From: Rapana venosa
Taxonomy: Eukaryota; Mollusca; Gastropoda; Neogastropoda; Muricidae
Direction of reading: 5' to 3'
DNA length: 64,000 nucleotides
Assembly (NCBI GenBank): GCA_028751875.1
Contig: CM054140.1
Span: 27,917,730-27,981,729 of the forward strand
Shown here: positions 35,730 to 45,300 of the stretch, one piece after another
Position numbering within the stretch: position 1 is the first letter of the stretch
Layout: each line of letters begins with the position of its first letter
Notes under the pieces: model-generated
Seen by the model: only the letters and a program-made list of their open reading frames with translations
Database searches by the model: none
Told to the model about the DNA's origin: nothing
Made by a program: the position numbers and the translations under genes

Positions 35730-36170
35730 GTGTCGTCATGATTGGTTCGTTGTGTACATCACGACTGGTTCTTTGTGTATACAGAGTGATGTCATGACTG
35801 GTTGACTAAGTGTGTAGGTGTATGGAGTGACGTCATGACTGGTTGACTAAGTGTGTAGGTGTATGGAGTGACGTCATGACTGGTTGACTAAGTGTGTAGG
35901 GTGTATGGAGTGACGTCATGACTGGTTCATTGTGTATACAGAGTGACATGATGTCATGACTGGTTGACTAAGTGTGTAGGTGTATGGAGTGACGTCATGA
36001 CTGGTTGACTAAGTGTGTAGGGTGTATGGAGTGACGTCATGACTGGTTCATTGTGTATACAGAGTGACATGATGTCATGACTGGTTGACTAAGTGTGTAG
36101 GTGTACGGAGTGACGTCATGGCTGGTTGATTATATGTGTAATTGTACAGAGTGACATCATGACTGGTTCT
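35730..36170. repeat. 41-bp minisatellite with six CRE octamers; 121-bp higher-order unit
   Basis: Units contain GTGACGTCATGACTGGTT and GACTAAGTGTGTAGG. Perfect TGACGTCA octamers start at 35,828, 35,869, 35,911, 35,990, 36,032 and 36,111, with degenerate versions between them. A block of about 121 bp is repeated (35,911 to 36,032 and 35,990 to 36,111). TGACGTCA is the consensus cAMP-response element bound by CREB/ATF factors. Whether these are bound is unknown. The array ends about 120 bp before the S1 exon of the channel gene. Confidence 0.92.
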
Positions 36171-36179
36171 GTGTGTGTG

Positions 36180-36215
<36 letters not shown>

Positions 36216-36220
36216 TGTGT

Positions 36221-36289
<69 letters not shown>
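36171..36289 (+). promoter_or_regulatory. Splice acceptor region built of (GT)n
   Basis: A (GTGC)n and (GT)n run of about 115 bp ends directly in the acceptor CAG at 36,287-36,289. There is no normal pyrimidine tract in the last 50 bases. The exon boundary is supported by the protein reading and by the phase match with the next exon. Confidence 0.8.
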
Positions 36290-36460
36290 GTGTACGGGGT
36301 GACCTCCTTCCTGTTCGTGGTGACCTCCATTGCCGGCTTCTGCCTGGAGACGCTGCCGGGCTGGAGACCCGTGCGTCTGAACGCCAACGCCTCCAACCAC
36401 ACCACCTGCGAGGACAACGACAACGTCGCCCCCAAGAACGGCAAGCAGCAGCTGGCCACG
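36290..36460 (+). CDS. Shaw-like: Voltage-gated K+ channel (Shaw/Kv3-like), internal exon: S1 and S1-S2 loop
   Basis: This 57-codon exon encodes most of transmembrane segment S1 (VYGVTSFLFVVTSIAGFCLE, residues 1-20) and the extracellular S1-S2 loop. The FCLET motif right after S1 is typical of Kv3/Shaw channels. The loop has two N-glycosylation sequons, NAS at residue 33 and NHT at 36, where Kv3 loops are also glycosylated. The boundaries are CAG before 36,290 and GT at 36,461. Both ends are phase 0, which matches the next exon at 39,177. GC-rich third positions contrast with the flanks. The upstream exon(s), with the T1 domain and the very start of S1, are not visible in this window. The protein would sit in the plasma membrane as part of a tetrameric K+ channel of excitable cells (family knowledge). 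Skipping this exon would keep the frame but remove S1. Confidence 0.9.
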
Positions 36461-36947
36461 GTACTGTTGCCTGTCTGTCTGTCTGTCCGTCTGTCTGTCT
36501 GTCTGTCTGTCTGTCTGCAGGCTCAGGGCAGGGCAGGGGTAGGGCAGTGGGTGCATGAAGACTGAAGTGGAGAGAGTGTGTGGAGCGTGGATGGAGGAGT
36601 GGACAGCGCTTCTGACTGAGCTAGCGTTTCAGGTGTTTTGTTTTTTTACTGAAGGGAAGGGTGTGAGTGTCCGGTTGTTCTTCGAAGGGAGTGGAACATC
36701 GTACATGATGGTAACTATAGTATAAGCCATGGTGTGTATGATAGTGAATATAGTATACGCCAACGCTGACTGTCATGCCCACTTGGCCGAGAGAGTGGGG
36801 ATGTACTGTGGGCAAGGCATCTCCACTATAATCAAATTTCTGCCCAATTTCCAAAACAGCAGCTGCCTCCTCTGCCGTTTTGGAGGTCGTCGTCGAACAC
36901 GACGGACAAACATACATGTCTTTCCCAGAACTCTACTTAGAGATGCT

Positions 36948-37095
36948 TGATCAGCTGCCTCCGCCTTTTGGAAGAGTAGGCCATTGTGTGCTGGTGTGGG
37001 AACGGATGACAAAATGTACAAAACCACATGCATACGAGGACTGATTTTTTTTTAAAAGAACATGAATGCTTATTCTGTTATCCTCGAACTAAAAG
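36948..37095 (+). mobile_element. SINE family 2 copy inside the channel intron
   Basis: GGAAGAGTAGGCCATTGTGT, GGGAACGGATGACAAAATGT and a TTATCCTCGAACTAAAAG end follow the family order. The 5' part is diverged or missing. Confidence 0.75.
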
Positions 37096-37295
37096 AAAAA
37101 ATACATAAATGAAAAAATGCATATGCGTTAGTAAACACTCGAAGTACTTGGAAAACTATGGATATCTGGTCTAACGCTGTGGCAAGTATATAATCTTATA
37201 TTCCTGGAATGAACCTTTACAGAGTGAAATGATAATCTAATCATTAAGAGAAAAGGGGATGGTGCTATAGAAATATGCTCGCCCCTAAAGTTCAA

Positions 37296-37365
37296 TGACG
37301 GTGAGATTATTGCGTATGAGACCGTTTTTGCCCGCCATTAAGGTAGCCACATTCTGACATAAAAA
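37296..37365 (-). mobile_element. SINE family 3 tail fragment inside the channel intron
   Basis: GAGATTATTGCGTATGAGAC and AAGGTAGCCACATTCTGAC match 42,127-42,185 and 2,828-2,890. Confidence 0.6.
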
Positions 37366-38789
37366 AGCAAGTTCTCTTTTCATAGAAGCAGTTCATCACA
37401 AAAAATAAAATTCATGGCTCATATGAATTGGTGATAAATACGTGAAAACAAGACAGTCATCCGTGACCCAATTGTGCTCTAAAACCTACTCTTATATAAC
37501 TATAAACAGACGAACACACAAAGGGGATTTTTTGAGGAAAAAATTTACTTCAGACGTCCTGTCCCTGGAGGACCATCACAAATTTCACCAGGAGAAATCT
37601 CTTTCGGCAGTGATGTCTACGACACACCACAGTACGATACAGTACCACTCGCTCATGACAGGGCCAGTAAAAATGATGACCAGGTACTGCAGTATGGCAG
37701 GGGACGTATTGTTGACACTGAGATATGGGAAGTGTGTAAAGGGGGATGTGAACTAATCGTAATAAGAACATTGACCTTGTAGTCTGGGAAGCAAGCGGCA
37801 GACAGGAACGTGATGGCGAGTATACCTGTTTGGGTTAGCAAAGTAGGGGTGGGATTGAAGAGAGATAGTGGGGGGGGGGGGGGGGAGTTTCAACAGTTGG
37901 CTACTCCGTTGTCATGAAAAGGGGAATTTTTTACATAAGGCTGGTAGTGGAGAAGCCTAGTATAGTGTGTGATATCAGACAGCAACCTGTCAGAACAGAG
38001 CTGTTACCTCACAAACAAGAACAGCTGCTGGTGACAGTGTTACGATGGAGAGATGGATGTTTGGGCTAGGCTGTGAACAATAAAGACAGGGGGTGTTGGT
38101 GGGGTTGGGTTATGAGAAGTGTAGGAGACCAGCCATACCACCTAGAAAAACACTGATAGTATTATACGGCTTGTGCAGTGGCTGTCAGTACCAGACCATG
38201 GTGTGTTGTCTTGTCATGAAGCAGAAGAGTTGGTTTAAATCCATTCTGCACCAGTTACTTCAAAAATAAAAGACCATCATGTTTCGTTACTGAACTGCCT
38301 TGGTATATTTTTTCATGATGATTTTTTGTATGTATGAGGGCAATAGTTGCAAACAAGCTGTAGGCGGAGCCTTAATTAGGGGAGTCTTCATACGTATTTT
38401 TATGGGGGAAGCTTTCTCTTTAGCCATTTTGGTGAAGGGGAGGCTAGCAGGGTAGCTGTTAGTTGATGCTTTTACGCTCTGTCAACAAAGGAAATGCTGT
38501 GATCACTGCTTTCTTATTAGAAAGTACAGGCAAACTTAAAAAGCAGACCTTGTTGACTTCAAACAATGTTTTAAAGGGTCTAAAATTACAACATATCATA
38601 GATTATCCTACGCCAAACTCCGAAGAGGTGAAGTACAGCATATAGTGATTCTACGAAATAAAGATTTCTTGATAGTTAGCCAGTATGGTGAAGATTATAA
38701 AAACATGTTCAACAATGCATCTCCTCTTACTGCCCCGTCAGTCAGTGCCCATTTTCCGTTTTGTGTGGATGGAAGGTGTGCATGCGTAC

Positions 38790-38935
38790 TGTGCTGGACT
38801 GTACTGTACTTTGCTGCACTGCACTGTACTGTACTGCACTGTGCTATACTATGCTGTAATGTACTGTGCTGTGCTGTACTTAATTGCACTGTACTGTGCT
38901 GTACTGTACTGTATACGACTGTCGTTTACAGCAGA
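38790..38935. repeat. Degenerate (CTGTA/CTGCA)n repeat
   Basis: Pentamer-like CTGTA, CTGCA and GTGCT steps over about 140 bp, inside the channel intron. Confidence 0.85.
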
Positions 38936-39176
38936 TGTCACATCGTGAAATAAGTGGTAGGCAAGGTCTGAGGTCATCGAAAGAGTAAAGTGTGTTGTAG
39001 AGGCTCTTTCATGAGAAAATAACGTGAGGTAGATAAAGAAAAGAACGTCAACATGCTGACATGGTCTTAGCCTCAGAGACCGAGCCAGCAAAGTTGAGAG
39101 AAAGAGTCATCATACTATACTAGTCTACAGTCAATCCCCTTTCATCTGGTCTGTCTGTCTGTCTGTCTGCCTGCAG

Positions 39177-40100
39177 GTGATGTCGACCATGGAGTCTCTG
39201 TACGTGCTGGACGTGATCTGCACGGTGTTCTTCACCCTGGAGCTGGTGCTGAGGTTCATCTTCGCCCCCAGCAAGTGGAGGTTTATCTTCTCCCTCATGA
39301 ACATCATCGACCTCCTGGCGCTGGTGCCTCTCTACGTCACCGTCATCTTCCAGAGCTCCACGCTGCAGTCCTGCTACCTCAACGAGAGGTTCGTCATCGA
39401 GATCATGTTCATCCTCAGGATCATTCGCATGTTCCGCATCTTCCACCTGGTGAAGCACTACCAGGCGCTGAAGGTGCTGGTGTACGCTCTCAAGGCCTCC
39501 CTGCAGGAGCTGCTGATGCTCTTCATCTTCCTGCTGATCGGGATGCTGGTCTTCTCCACCATGATCTACTATGCAGAACGTAAGGACGCCACCAACCCCG
39601 GGGACATGTTCTCCACCATCCCCATGGGCTTCTGGTGGTCCATCATCACCATGACCACTGTGGGGTACGGGGACGTCTACCCGACCTCCACCGTCGGGTA
39701 CATCGTGGGCACGGCGTGTTCGGTGTGCGGGGTGTTGATGGTGGCTCTGACCATCCCCGTCATCTCCAACAACTTCTCCCTCTTCTACCGCCACGTGCGC
39801 TCGCGCTCCATCATTCCCAGGTCCAAGGGCGGCGAGGCCGACTCGCAGATAGACATTCCGGAAACGGTGCGGCCTACACGCAAGGCCTCGCTGGCCTCTA
39901 ACGACGGCGGCCCCATCCTGAACGGGCACGTGTCGGGCATGAGTCACATGTTCGTGTCCGTGGCCGGCTTCCAGCAGGCCATCTCCATGAACAACATTGT
40001 CATGCCCAAGTCAGACTCCGATTTCAACCTCATCCGAAGTCGCTCTGTGAAGGCGCACTCGGATGACGGAGTCACGTACCGCACTGAAGCCTTCGTATGA
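39177..40100 (+). CDS. Shaw-like: Voltage-gated K+ channel (Shaw/Kv3-like), last exon: S2 to C terminus
   Basis: This exon of 307 codons plus stop gives a K+-selective voltage-gated channel core. S2 is at residues 8-30, S3 at 37-58 with conserved D45, S4 at 72-95, the S4-S5 linker and S5 at 97-134, the pore helix at 144-160, the filter TVGYGD at 161-166 and S6 at 172-204. S4 charges are R81, R84, R87 and K93. F78 stands at the usual first-arginine position and H90 at the usual fifth (lysine) position. The S6 hinge reads TIP (192-194) where most Kv1-Kv3 channels have PVP. NNF (198-200) is conserved. The cytoplasmic tail is about 100 residues, with basic-serine patches such as RKAS and RSRS that could be phosphorylation sites (inference). 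The exon starts after CAG at 39,176, phase 0. The stop is TGA at 40,098-40,100. The assignment to Kv3/Shaw rests on the core only, since T1 is not visible. Confidence 0.95.
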   Translation: MMSTMESLYVLDVICTVFFTLELVLRFIFAPSKWRFIFSLMNIIDLLALVPLYVTVIFQSSTLQSCYLNERFVIEIMFILRIIRMFRIFHLVKHYQALKVLVYALKASLQELLMLFIFLLIGMLVFSTMIYYAERKDATNPGDMFSTIPMGFWWSIITMTTVGYGDVYPTSTVGYIVGTACSVCGVLMVALTIPVISNNFSLFYRHVRSRSIIPRSKGGEADSQIDIPETVRPTRKASLASNDGGPILNGHVSGMSHMFVSVAGFQQAISMNNIVMPKSDSDFNLIRSRSVKAHSDDGVTYRTEAFV

Positions 40101-40920
40101 CCGTGGCTGGTATCAGCCTGCTTTCCCTTCGGCCCTGCATGGTCCTCGCTCTCCTGCAGTACGTAGCATCCCCATTGTCCGGGATCCACCTTTGGGGCTG
40201 CAGCTCTGGATGCAGACAGGTCACTCTCGCTTCGTGACAACTTGTTCCAGGCTCATCTGGAATCTTCTGCCAGTTTACAAACGTGAGAGAATTCCTTTAT
40301 TCAACATAGCGCTTCAGTGAAGTTGAACGACGTGTGTACTTAGATAAAATCCGGAGAGCGTCCGTCGCTTTCCAGAACCGTGGACACATGGTGAGACATG
40401 ACATTGTTCAATAAGTTTTCTAAATGAATTCCATTTCCGTGTTCTGGACCACTACTGCTTTCTGTACATGTATGTTTTGGAAACTTCTTTCTGGTTTAGC
40501 ACAACATGCTTCTTCTTCTTCTTCTTCTTCTTCTTCTTCCCAGCGACAGTGTTCTGTGTTCATGACAAGGGACACAAGAGGCTGCGCTTAGAGTGCTGTG
40601 TGTTGGGGCCGACGATTTCAGATCGAGATTTGACTGGATTTTTGTGAAATTGTCAGAAACAGTTGTACCGGCCAGGTGTTTGTGTCTTCGGTTTAGGGGA
40701 GAGAAGGGTGTCATGCTCATGGCAGAGCGTGAAGACTGGTGAAGAAAGAACGAGAGTGAACGTGATAGGAAGTAGACATCTTTAATTAACGGCTTGAAGG
40801 TAAATTACTAGGTAGAAAATATGTCACGAAAACTGCTTCTGCTCTAGGTGGTTGTATATAGGTTTTGTATCCATCTAAAAAAAACAAACTTGTATTAGAA
40901 AAATGATATTGAGTGTTGAC
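40101..40920 (+). other. Probable 3' UTR and flank of the channel gene
   Basis: No open frame continues. A (CTT)n run lies at 40,509-40,539. I found no AATAAA between the stop codon and about 41,655, so the polyadenylation site is undefined. Confidence 0.5.
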
Positions 40921-40957
40921 TCTCTCTCTCTCACTCACTCACTCACACTCACACACA

Positions 40958-41012
<55 letters not shown>
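40920..41012. repeat. (TC/AC)n microsatellite
   Basis: TCTCTC and ACTC runs pass into a CA run of about 60 bp. G-rich purine sequence follows at 41,165-41,230 and 41,335-41,400. Confidence 0.95.
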
Positions 41013-41014
<2 letters not shown>

Positions 41015-41609
41015 TGTGTGGGGAGGGAGGGAGGCAGAACCCTTGGGAAAAGAATTGTGGCTGACATTAAGATCACATGGAATCTGCGCGGAACATAATA
41101 TCTTGCAGTCGTGTGTAGTTCTACAGCAAAGTGGGTAAATGTGTCCAAAGGTCACTGCTGACAGATGGCAGGACTGGGGAGAGAGGGGGGAGGAGGGCTA
41201 GGTGGAGGGAGGGAGGGGGAGAAAAGAGGAGGGCGATTGCTGATAGGCCCTACAGGAGCATAAGATGCAATCGTGTCCAACTGTTCGATTTTGGCTTCCT
41301 CAGCCATGCCTGTGCCCAGCTGTGATGAGCTGAGGGGTAAGGGAAGGAAGGGGGTGCACGGTAGAGTGCAGGGGAGAGGGGGGAGGGAGGGAAGGGGCCA
41401 ATTTGTTTTCTCCTGCAAGTTGTAGTAGTGCTTTGTGCTAGAAAAGAAAATGGGACAGATTTATCGTTCGCGTGACCGTGCGTACACAAAGACATCCTGT
41501 GCATCGAACATCCATGTACGTAGTCCACACCCCACCTCTTCCCATCACTCACACAAGTAGACATAATGCAAACTTGCATGGATTCATCTACGCAAAGTCA
41601 CATGTGCCA

Positions 41610-41650
41610 GCACACACGCGCGCGCGCGCGCACACACACACACACACACT
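41610..41650. repeat. (CG)n-(CA)n microsatellite
   Basis: ACACGCGCGCGCGCGCACAC passes into CA. A SINE starts 25 bp later. Confidence 0.92.
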
Positions 41651-41674
41651 CACACGCAAATAAACACACAGAGG

Positions 41675-41860
41675 ACAGAACATCTTGCGCACACATTAAA
41701 ACCCGTTCTGCTTTTCGGAAGAGTAGGCCATTGTGTGCCGGTGGGAACGGATGACAAAATTGCATACATACGGGGACTGGATGAAAAAAGCACATGAGTG
41801 CTTATTCCGATATCCTCAAAATAAAAGAATAAAATAAAAAATAAAATAAAATAAACACCC
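41675..41860 (+). mobile_element. SINE family 2, copy starting at CAGAACATCTTGCGC
   Basis: It begins with CAGAACATCTTGCGCACACA, carries GGAAGAGTAGGCCATTGTGT and the GTGCCGGTGGGAACGG block, and ends with ATCCTCAAAATAAAAG plus AAAATAAA repeats. Confidence 0.85.
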
Positions 41861-42105
41861 ACCCACTGGTGCACCTAAGCTGGCACCCATCCAACCTTGG
41901 ACTGGTAACGTTAATTAAACAGCTTTGTCCTTCTATCAAGCTTAACAAGCTTCTATTCTCTCATGATAATGCTGACAAGTTAGCATGTACAATAATTTTC
42001 ACGATGAATATATTATGCCATAGTAACTATGGCCAATGAATGCAGTCCACGTTAAAATACCTAGATGATAATAGCATTACAATGTTCTTATCCTTCCTTG
42101 GCTTC
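41861..42105. other. No recognisable gene
   Basis: AT-rich sequence without an identifiable feature. Confidence 0.4.
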
Positions 42106-42109
42106 AGCT

Positions 42110-42470
42110 CTGAGGTTCACCAATGGGGAAAATTTTGCCTATGCGACAGTTTTTCTCCCACCGTTAAGGTAGCCGCATTCCGACTTCGGTGAAACAGTTG
42201 GGAAGCGAACCTACCAACTTTTTGCCAGGACAGTCGGGGGGGCACCTCCCTGCTCTTTCCGGTTTTCAGCTGTCGTGTGTTCTTTTAACGTGCACAAGTC
42301 CTTAAGCTACACGGCTCCGACTGGTTTAGAGTCGTCTCCGAAAGACGTGGCTTTCAGTTCCATTTACCTGTCGAACTGGGAAGAAAGCTCAAGGCTGGAA
42401 TCAAACCCAGAACCTCACAGTTTACTTGTGAAGCAAGTGAACGTCTTAACCGTCCTGCCACCTTCCTTCT
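42110..42470 (-). mobile_element. SINE family 3, tRNA-derived, minus strand
   Basis: On the minus strand, from 42,470 downward, there is a box-A-like GGCAGGACGGTTAAGACG and a box-B-like GGGTTTGATTCC at tRNA spacing. A core with GTCTTTCGGAGACGACTCTA follows, then a tail with GAAGTCGGAATGCGGCTACC and a TGTCGCATAGGC block. The core resembles the GTCTTTCGGATGAGACG core of families 1 and 2, so three families share it. Tail pieces of this family occur at 2,828, 23,788, 37,296 and 57,340. Confidence 0.75.
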
Positions 42471-42490
42471 TACATGTTCAAATAAAAACT

Positions 42491-42492
<2 letters not shown>

Positions 42493-42532
<40 letters not shown>

Positions 42533-42572
42533 CCCGTTAGTTGTTTTGTGTGTGTGTGTGTGTGTGTGTGGG
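42493..42572. repeat. (TC)n and (GT)n microsatellites
   Basis: A TC run at 42,495-42,530 and a GT run at 42,548-42,571. Confidence 0.95.
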
Positions 42573-42599
42573 AACCTGTATGTATGCAGATGCTACACA

Positions 42600-43640
42600 A
42601 TTCACGAGAAATAAAGAGGCAGAAATCTTAACGGGTGGGTAGGTAAAATGAGTAGAAACACATGTCTTTTAGGCAAGTCAAGTGTAGGGGGAAAATGATA
42701 ACATTTTGCTGCCACTTTTCTAGCAAAACGAAACAAGTTGTTAGGCCTTTGCGGTCTCTAGGTCAAGATGCAGATAGGCTGTCAAGGAAGAAACAAGAAA
42801 AGCAAACAAACAGTTGTGAGCGCGTTGATGTGTGTAGTGTGTACAGCTGTGGACAAGCTTGTGTGAAAATAGTGGACAGCCACCCACCCTCGATATTTGG
42901 ACTGACTTGTGTCAGACGTGGCAACAACAACAACAACAACAACAACAAAACTAACTTGGATATTTTGGCTTTTTCTTTCTGTTTGATTGGGTATTGACCA
43001 TGTCGTGTGCAACGTGGACGTTCAGGGCTGCGCGCATGAGCAAGAAACAGACTCAGGTGGACACGTGACTGCATATTCATGTTTATTTCACCACCGTTCA
43101 CTGTTTTGTTTTGGGGGTTACGGACTGTATCCACTTTCGCCTTGTAGTTTCAGTCATTTTGTACAGTGTTGTGTGTTCTTGGCCGGTAGTTTAGTCTATA
43201 CATGTGTGTGTGTGTGTGTGGACTTCTTGGGGGGTGGGAGGGGTGGAATGGGGGAAGGGGTGCAGTTTTTCACGTCACCGTTCTTCGTAACCCAGATCTT
43301 TCAGTGCCGGCAGATGTCGCCGCCAATACGTCACGTGCTGACGTAAGCGAAATTTGCATTCTGCGTCATGTTTTTGTTTATTTCTTGCTTTTGTAGGCTT
43401 TTATAAGTAATTACAGTTTTAACGTCCATTGATTACGAATGTAAAAATTATGGAGATGTTTAAATAGAGTACAGAAGAAAAGTATCAGTAAGAAAGGGAA
43501 AGTAAAAACAAAACCAAACAAAACAATAAGGGCGGGAACTGGAGAAAGGTAGGTCAAAACTGCTTTAAAACACTTCGTGTGACATGCCAGTTGGAGATGT
43601 TGGTGAGGAGAAGGGGGAGGTCTTGCAATAAGCCATGCTG
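42600..43640. other. No recognisable gene
   Basis: A (CAA)n run at 42,920-42,948 and a short (GT)n run at 43,202-43,221. No exon seen. Confidence 0.4.
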
Positions 43641-43650
43641 GATTCGAGAC

Positions 43651-43652
43651 AT

Positions 43653-43695
<43 letters not shown>
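43651..43695. repeat. (TC)n microsatellite
   Basis: A pure TC run of about 44 bp. Confidence 0.96.
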
Positions 43696-43696
<1 letters not shown>

Positions 43697-44159
43697 GTGG
43701 AAAAAGGAGAACAAGGGTATTAGATGGAGACAGAATTTCAAAAAAGTGCTTACAGTGTAAAGATTTGAACCCTGGTCACAAAACAAGTGAAGGAGATCAC
43801 TCAAACGTAATGAATTCAGTCATTTGAGATAAAAACAAGCCTGCCTCTTCCTAAACGACCCTTTCGTTTTAATTTGCAGTCGCGGAATTTCTGCTTTGCA
43901 ATATTATTATCTGATTTTGAATGTGAATGGCATGTGAGAGAAAGGTAGACAATGACAGATAGTGCAGGAAGCAAAGACATGACGCGTTTTGGAAAGGTCC
44001 GTGAATTGAACTGCTGCTGGTTTTCCTCGTTCTGCAAACAGACACGATCAGAACAAGGATTCCTTAGCCCTGCTAGGTCAGTGATACACTTCCAAAAACA
44101 GCCGTTCACCACAGCCCTTTGTCATTGGCAGTCCATGGTCTGAACATGTATTGTTGATA

Positions 44160-45300
44160 GACTAGTCCCTGTCCATTCTGGGATATACGCTTTCCGCTGT
44201 CTTCTTTTGCATACGCTCTCTTATCACTCCATCCTCAATGCCTTGGAGTGCAGTGTTGGCTTGAGCAGCTGATAGCGCTGCAGGGTTTCTTGATGGCATT
44301 GTGGTGAAGAGTTTTTCTCAGGCGTCACTGTGCTGTCTGCCCTGATGACGCCTGGCTGCTACACTGATGACCGGGTCTTTGTGTATGATGCGGAAACTTT
44401 CCATTTCCATGGCTGGGATTTTCTTTCCCAGCTCTGCAGCCCAGATCGATGCTTCACCAGCATTCAAGATGGTAGTGCCTAATGTCTTCGTCCGTATAAT
44501 AAACATGAGCTCAGGCTCGTGCAGCACTCTTGTGCTTGAGCGGCCTGGCACAGTTGCTTCAGTAGTTTTACTATTTGTAGGGTAGTAGCCCTTGGGCGCT
44601 CAAATGGGATGACTCGCGGCCACAGTCCCTAAGTCGGATAACTCCGCTGGGACTACAACACAATCTCAAACAAAAGTGCTTTGATTTGTTGCTTTACAAG
44701 ATTCAGCGCTATATAAATTCCATACATTATTATTATTATTATTAAGTCTTCGTCCGTCTGATCTTGGACATGAGTGTGATATGAAGGACTGTCTGTGTCG
44801 GTTTGTCTTGCCACAGTTGACGATGTTTAAGCTGTCCTGGCAGTGACCACTGGTTTAGATTCTGTGTTTGAGGTCAACACCCCATGATACCTGGATTATT
44901 TACGACACGGCATTCATTTTCTGACGATCGATGTTGATTCTGATGCTCTGCTTTGATGACTGTTTCCAGCGTTGGCTTATCGATACTGATCTCTATGCCA
45001 TTGTTGACTGCTGCAGTGACACAGAGTAGGCCAAGTTCAGTCCTGTAGTTCTTCCTTTCTCAGCCGTTCCATCAGTTTCTGCACAAAAAGGAGGTTGTGG
45101 TGATACTAGCAGTCATTTCATGGCCATTGACAGTCTCAATCATAATTTTCCCCAAAAAATTATTTAACAGTGAGGTAGAGACAACCTTGTCATACTCTTT
45201 TCTTTTTTTTTCTTTTTTTTGTTCTTCACCAGTGGTGATTTTTTTTACATGCGACATTTTTCCACTGCAGTCTAACTTCAGGGGTGGTCATACTCCGATA
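44160..45300 (-). pseudogene. Decayed LINE fragment, interrupted by a later insertion
   Basis: The clearest piece, about 44,371-44,473 on the minus strand, reads TTILNAGEASIWAAELGKK followed by IPAMEMESFR. This resembles the 'YGCE-WTL-AELE-RIQA-E--C-RR' segment that follows the RT domain of many LINEs. Further pieces between 44,750 and 45,260 are weaker. Stops and frame changes are frequent. An ATT-tailed element splits it at about 44,508-44,746. Confidence 0.55.
44508..44746 (+). mobile_element. Short element with (ATT)n end, inserted in the LINE remnant
   Basis: Its 3' end is GTGCTTTGATTTGTTGCTTT, AGCGCTATATAAATTCCATA and (ATT)n. On either side GTCTTCGTCCGT plus a diverged ACATGAG-like stretch is repeated (44,480 and 44,747), a plausible target-site duplication. 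The 5' end is not sharply defined. Confidence 0.6.

Larger units (their letters stand above)
36461..39176 (+). other. Phase-0 intron of the K+ channel gene (2,716 bp)
   Basis: The donor is GTACTG and the acceptor is CTGCCTGCAG. It starts with a (CTGT)n run (about 36,472-36,517) that ends in CTGCAGG, a possible cryptic acceptor at 36,520. It contains a SINE family 2 piece (36,948-37,095), a family 3 tail piece (37,296-37,365), a 16-base G-run (37,870-37,885) and a CTGTA-rich repeat (38,790-38,935). The real acceptor is again preceded by (CTGT)n. No further exon is needed between the two, because the S1-S2 loop joins S2 directly. Confidence 0.85.

Noticed and set aside
36621..36940. A possible extra exon or repeat in the channel intron
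   Set aside because: The segment with GTCGTCGTCGAACACGACGG looks like dispersed-repeat sequence. No splice-bounded frame fits, and the S1-S2 loop joins S2 without it.
37442..37756. A 104-codon frame in the channel intron
   Set aside because: It has no recognisable domain, lies inside an intron defined by matching phases, and has no codon bias like the flanking exons.
39275..39901. Other plus-strand frames within the channel exon
   Set aside because: They are frame-shifted readings of the same exon (His/Leu/Arg-rich) with no domain.
39120..39947. A 275-codon frame on the minus strand
   Set aside because: It is the reverse shadow of the GC-rich channel exon. The plus strand carries clear S2-S6 and filter motifs.
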